Shown: positions 62,792 to 64,000 of the stretch, in pieces | How positions within the stretch are numbered: position 1 is the stretch's first letter | Layout: the number at the start of each line of letters is the position of its first letter | NCBI GenBank assembly: GCA_023398375.1 | Contig: JAEWSH010000084.1 | Span: forward strand, 372,001-436,000 | Length of the DNA stretch: 64,000 nt | Direction: 5' to 3' | DNA from: Bacillota bacterium | GTDB lineage: Bacteria; Bacillota; Clostridia; Lachnospirales; Lachnospiraceae | The notes under the pieces: generated by a model | Database searches by the model: none | What the model saw: the letters and a program-made list of their open reading frames with translations, nothing else | Told to the model about the DNA's origin: nothing | Position numbers and translations under genes: made by a program

Positions 62792-64000
62792 TTGGATTTT
62801 GTACAAAACTTTCCTTGTTTTTCTATTGTATTATCAATGTTTGCAAGTATTATAAGTTCAGCATTAAATGGAAAACATGCAAAATGGTTAAATACAATTG
62901 TCTTATTCTTAATTAGTATGATGTCAGGAATCCTATTAATATACTTAATAGGAAGAGGACAAAGTTATGTATATATGATGGGTAGATTTCCTGCACCTTG
63001 GGGAAATGAAATCAGAGCCGGGGTTCTGGAAGCCGGTATGGCATTTTTCTTTTGTATTATTATGATATTATCTTTATTTGGCGGCAGAAGTAATTTAGAG
63101 GCAGAAGTTGATCCTGAGAAAATAAATTTGTATTATATCATGATTAATTTACTATTAAGTTCATTGCTTGCTTTGGTCTATACTAATGACTTATTTACTG
63201 CTTATGTTTTTGTAGAGATTAATACCATATCTGCGTGTGGACTTATTATGATCAGGCAGACAGGACGAACGATTGAAGCTGCAACAAGATATATGATTAT
63301 GAGTCTGCTCGGTTCCGGTCTTCTATTAATGGGATTATGTATGTTATATGATATTACCGGGCACTTGTTAATGAGTAATATAAAACAAAGTGTTGTTCAG
63401 ATAGTAGCGGAAGGAATTTATACAGTTCCTTTGTTAGTCACAATTGGTATTATCAGTGTCGGACTTGCCATTAAGAGTGCTCTTTATCCATTTCATACAT
63501 GGCTGCCTGATGCATATGGATATTCAACAGTATCCTCTGCAGCAATTCTTTCTAGCCTTGTGTCAAAAGGTTATATTTTCTTGCTGATTAAGATATTTTA
63601 TCGTGTAATTGGTTTTACTATTATTTGCAATAGCAGGGTTATAAATCTTTTATTTGTATTTGGTATAGCCGGAATGATTATGGGATCTTTAAGTGCAATA
63701 AAAGAAAATGATATCAGAAGGATGATTGCATTTTCTTCAGTTGCTCAGATTGGTTATATTTATATGGGATTAGGACTTGGGACAGAATTAGGTGTGGTCG
63801 CAAGTATTTATCATATTCTGTCACATGCAGCAACAAAATCCTTATTATTTATAGCAGCTATTGGTCTTACAGATGTATCCGGAAAACACAGACAGTTTTC
63901 AAATCTTACAGGATCCGGTTATAGAAATATAGTTGCTGGATTTGCATTTACGATTGGCTCTTTATCAATTGTAGGTATCCCAGTATTTTCCGGATTTATT
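62792..64000 (+). CDS. mrpD: Na+/H+ antiporter subunit D (NuoM/N-like), truncated by the window edge
   Basis: Runs off the right end; about 403 codons are visible. Start is probably TTG at 62792 after AAAGGAGGG. It has many helices and the proton-antiporter motifs LAIKSALYPFHTWLPDAYGYSTVSSAAILSSLVSKGY and FSSVAQIGYIYMGLGLG, including the conserved Lys and His. It pairs with the preceding subunits as the ion-pumping unit. It could equally be named MrpA/D-like; the 3' end is not in the window. Confidence 0.9.
   Translation, partial: MDFVQNFPCFSIVLSMFASIISSALNGKHAKWLNTIVLFLISMMSGILLIYLIGRGQSYVYMMGRFPAPWGNEIRAGVLEAGMAFFFCIIMILSLFGGRSNLEAEVDPEKINLYYIMINLLLSSLLALVYTNDLFTAYVFVEINTISACGLIMIRQTGRTIEAATRYMIMSLLGSGLLLMGLCMLYDITGHLLMSNIKQSVVQIVAEGIYTVPLLVTIGIISVGLAIKSALYPFHTWLPDAYGYSTVSSAAILSSLVSKGYIFLLIKIFYRVIGFTIICNSRVINLLFVFGIAGMIMGSLSAIKENDIRRMIAFSSVAQIGYIYMGLGLGTELGVVASIYHILSHAATKSLLFIAAIGLTDVSGKHRQFSNLTGSGYRNIVAGFAFTIGSLSIVGIPVFSGFI

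Overview
The window looks like the chromosome-origin region of a low-GC, anaerobic Firmicute, most likely a member of the Lachnospiraceae (Clostridia). The reasons are the AT-rich composition, the order rpmH-oriC-dnaA-dnaN-yaaA-recF-gyrB-gyrA, Soj/Spo0J with perfect parS sites, and lineage-typical families (DUF3881, DUF4446, PocR-type chemoreceptor, DUF4867). Genes left of oriC (about 30-45 kb) lie mostly on the minus strand and those to the right mostly on the plus strand, so most transcription runs with the replication forks.

Region by region. 0-3.6 kb: HAD phosphatase, iron-sulfur flavoprotein-like protein and a dCache chemoreceptor. 3.8-8.2 kb: a decayed mobile region beside tRNA-Pro(CGG), holding a tyrosine-integrase 3' end fused by deletion to a mobC start, a Fic gene broken by two stops, two phage-appendage-like proteins (one collagen-like), a tail-fibre remnant and a second degenerate copy of the integrase 3' end. 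8.2-13 kb: TraX-like membrane protein, AhpD-like and cupin proteins, a SpoVB/MurJ-like flippase and a lipoprotein. Two related two-hairpin intergenic elements with a C-rich linker lie here. 13.1-22.2 kb: a sugar cluster with xylulokinase, a FucI/AraA-fold isomerase, DUF4867, two AraC regulators, an acetyl-esterase-like hydrolase and a GH31 alpha-xylosidase-like enzyme; it fits use of alpha-xylosides via xylulose 5-phosphate.

22.3-30.2 kb: DEDDh exonuclease, tRNA-Leu(CAG), an 82-residue membrane protein carrying the GGADGPTSIF motif of sodium-pumping decarboxylase beta subunits, tRNA-Val(GAC), an amidohydrolase, a 21-residue four-cysteine peptide gene, an aromatic-rich leader peptide with two terminator hairpins ahead of a DRE-TIM aldolase, two small proteins, a soluble PocR chemoreceptor, tRNA-Arg(CCT) and DUF3881.

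30.3-45.2 kb, leftward from the origin: serS, HD-GYP phosphodiesterase, DUF4446, parB, parA, two parS sites, a DegSU-like two-component pair, a divergent alpha/beta-hydrolase without the usual serine, rsmG, mnmG, mnmE, jag, yidC, yidD, rnpA and rpmH. 45.2-47.5 kb: oriC, with DnaA-box clusters on both sides of dnaA. 47.5-64 kb: dnaN, yaaA, recF, gyrB, gyrA, ybaK, a Crp/Fnr regulator divergent from a CPA2 antiporter across a perfect 22-bp palindrome, dacF, trmB and an Mrp-type Na+/H+ antiporter operon (E-F-G-DUF4040-B-C-D) running off the right edge.

All assignments come from reading sequence and recalled family motifs. No database search or folding program was run.
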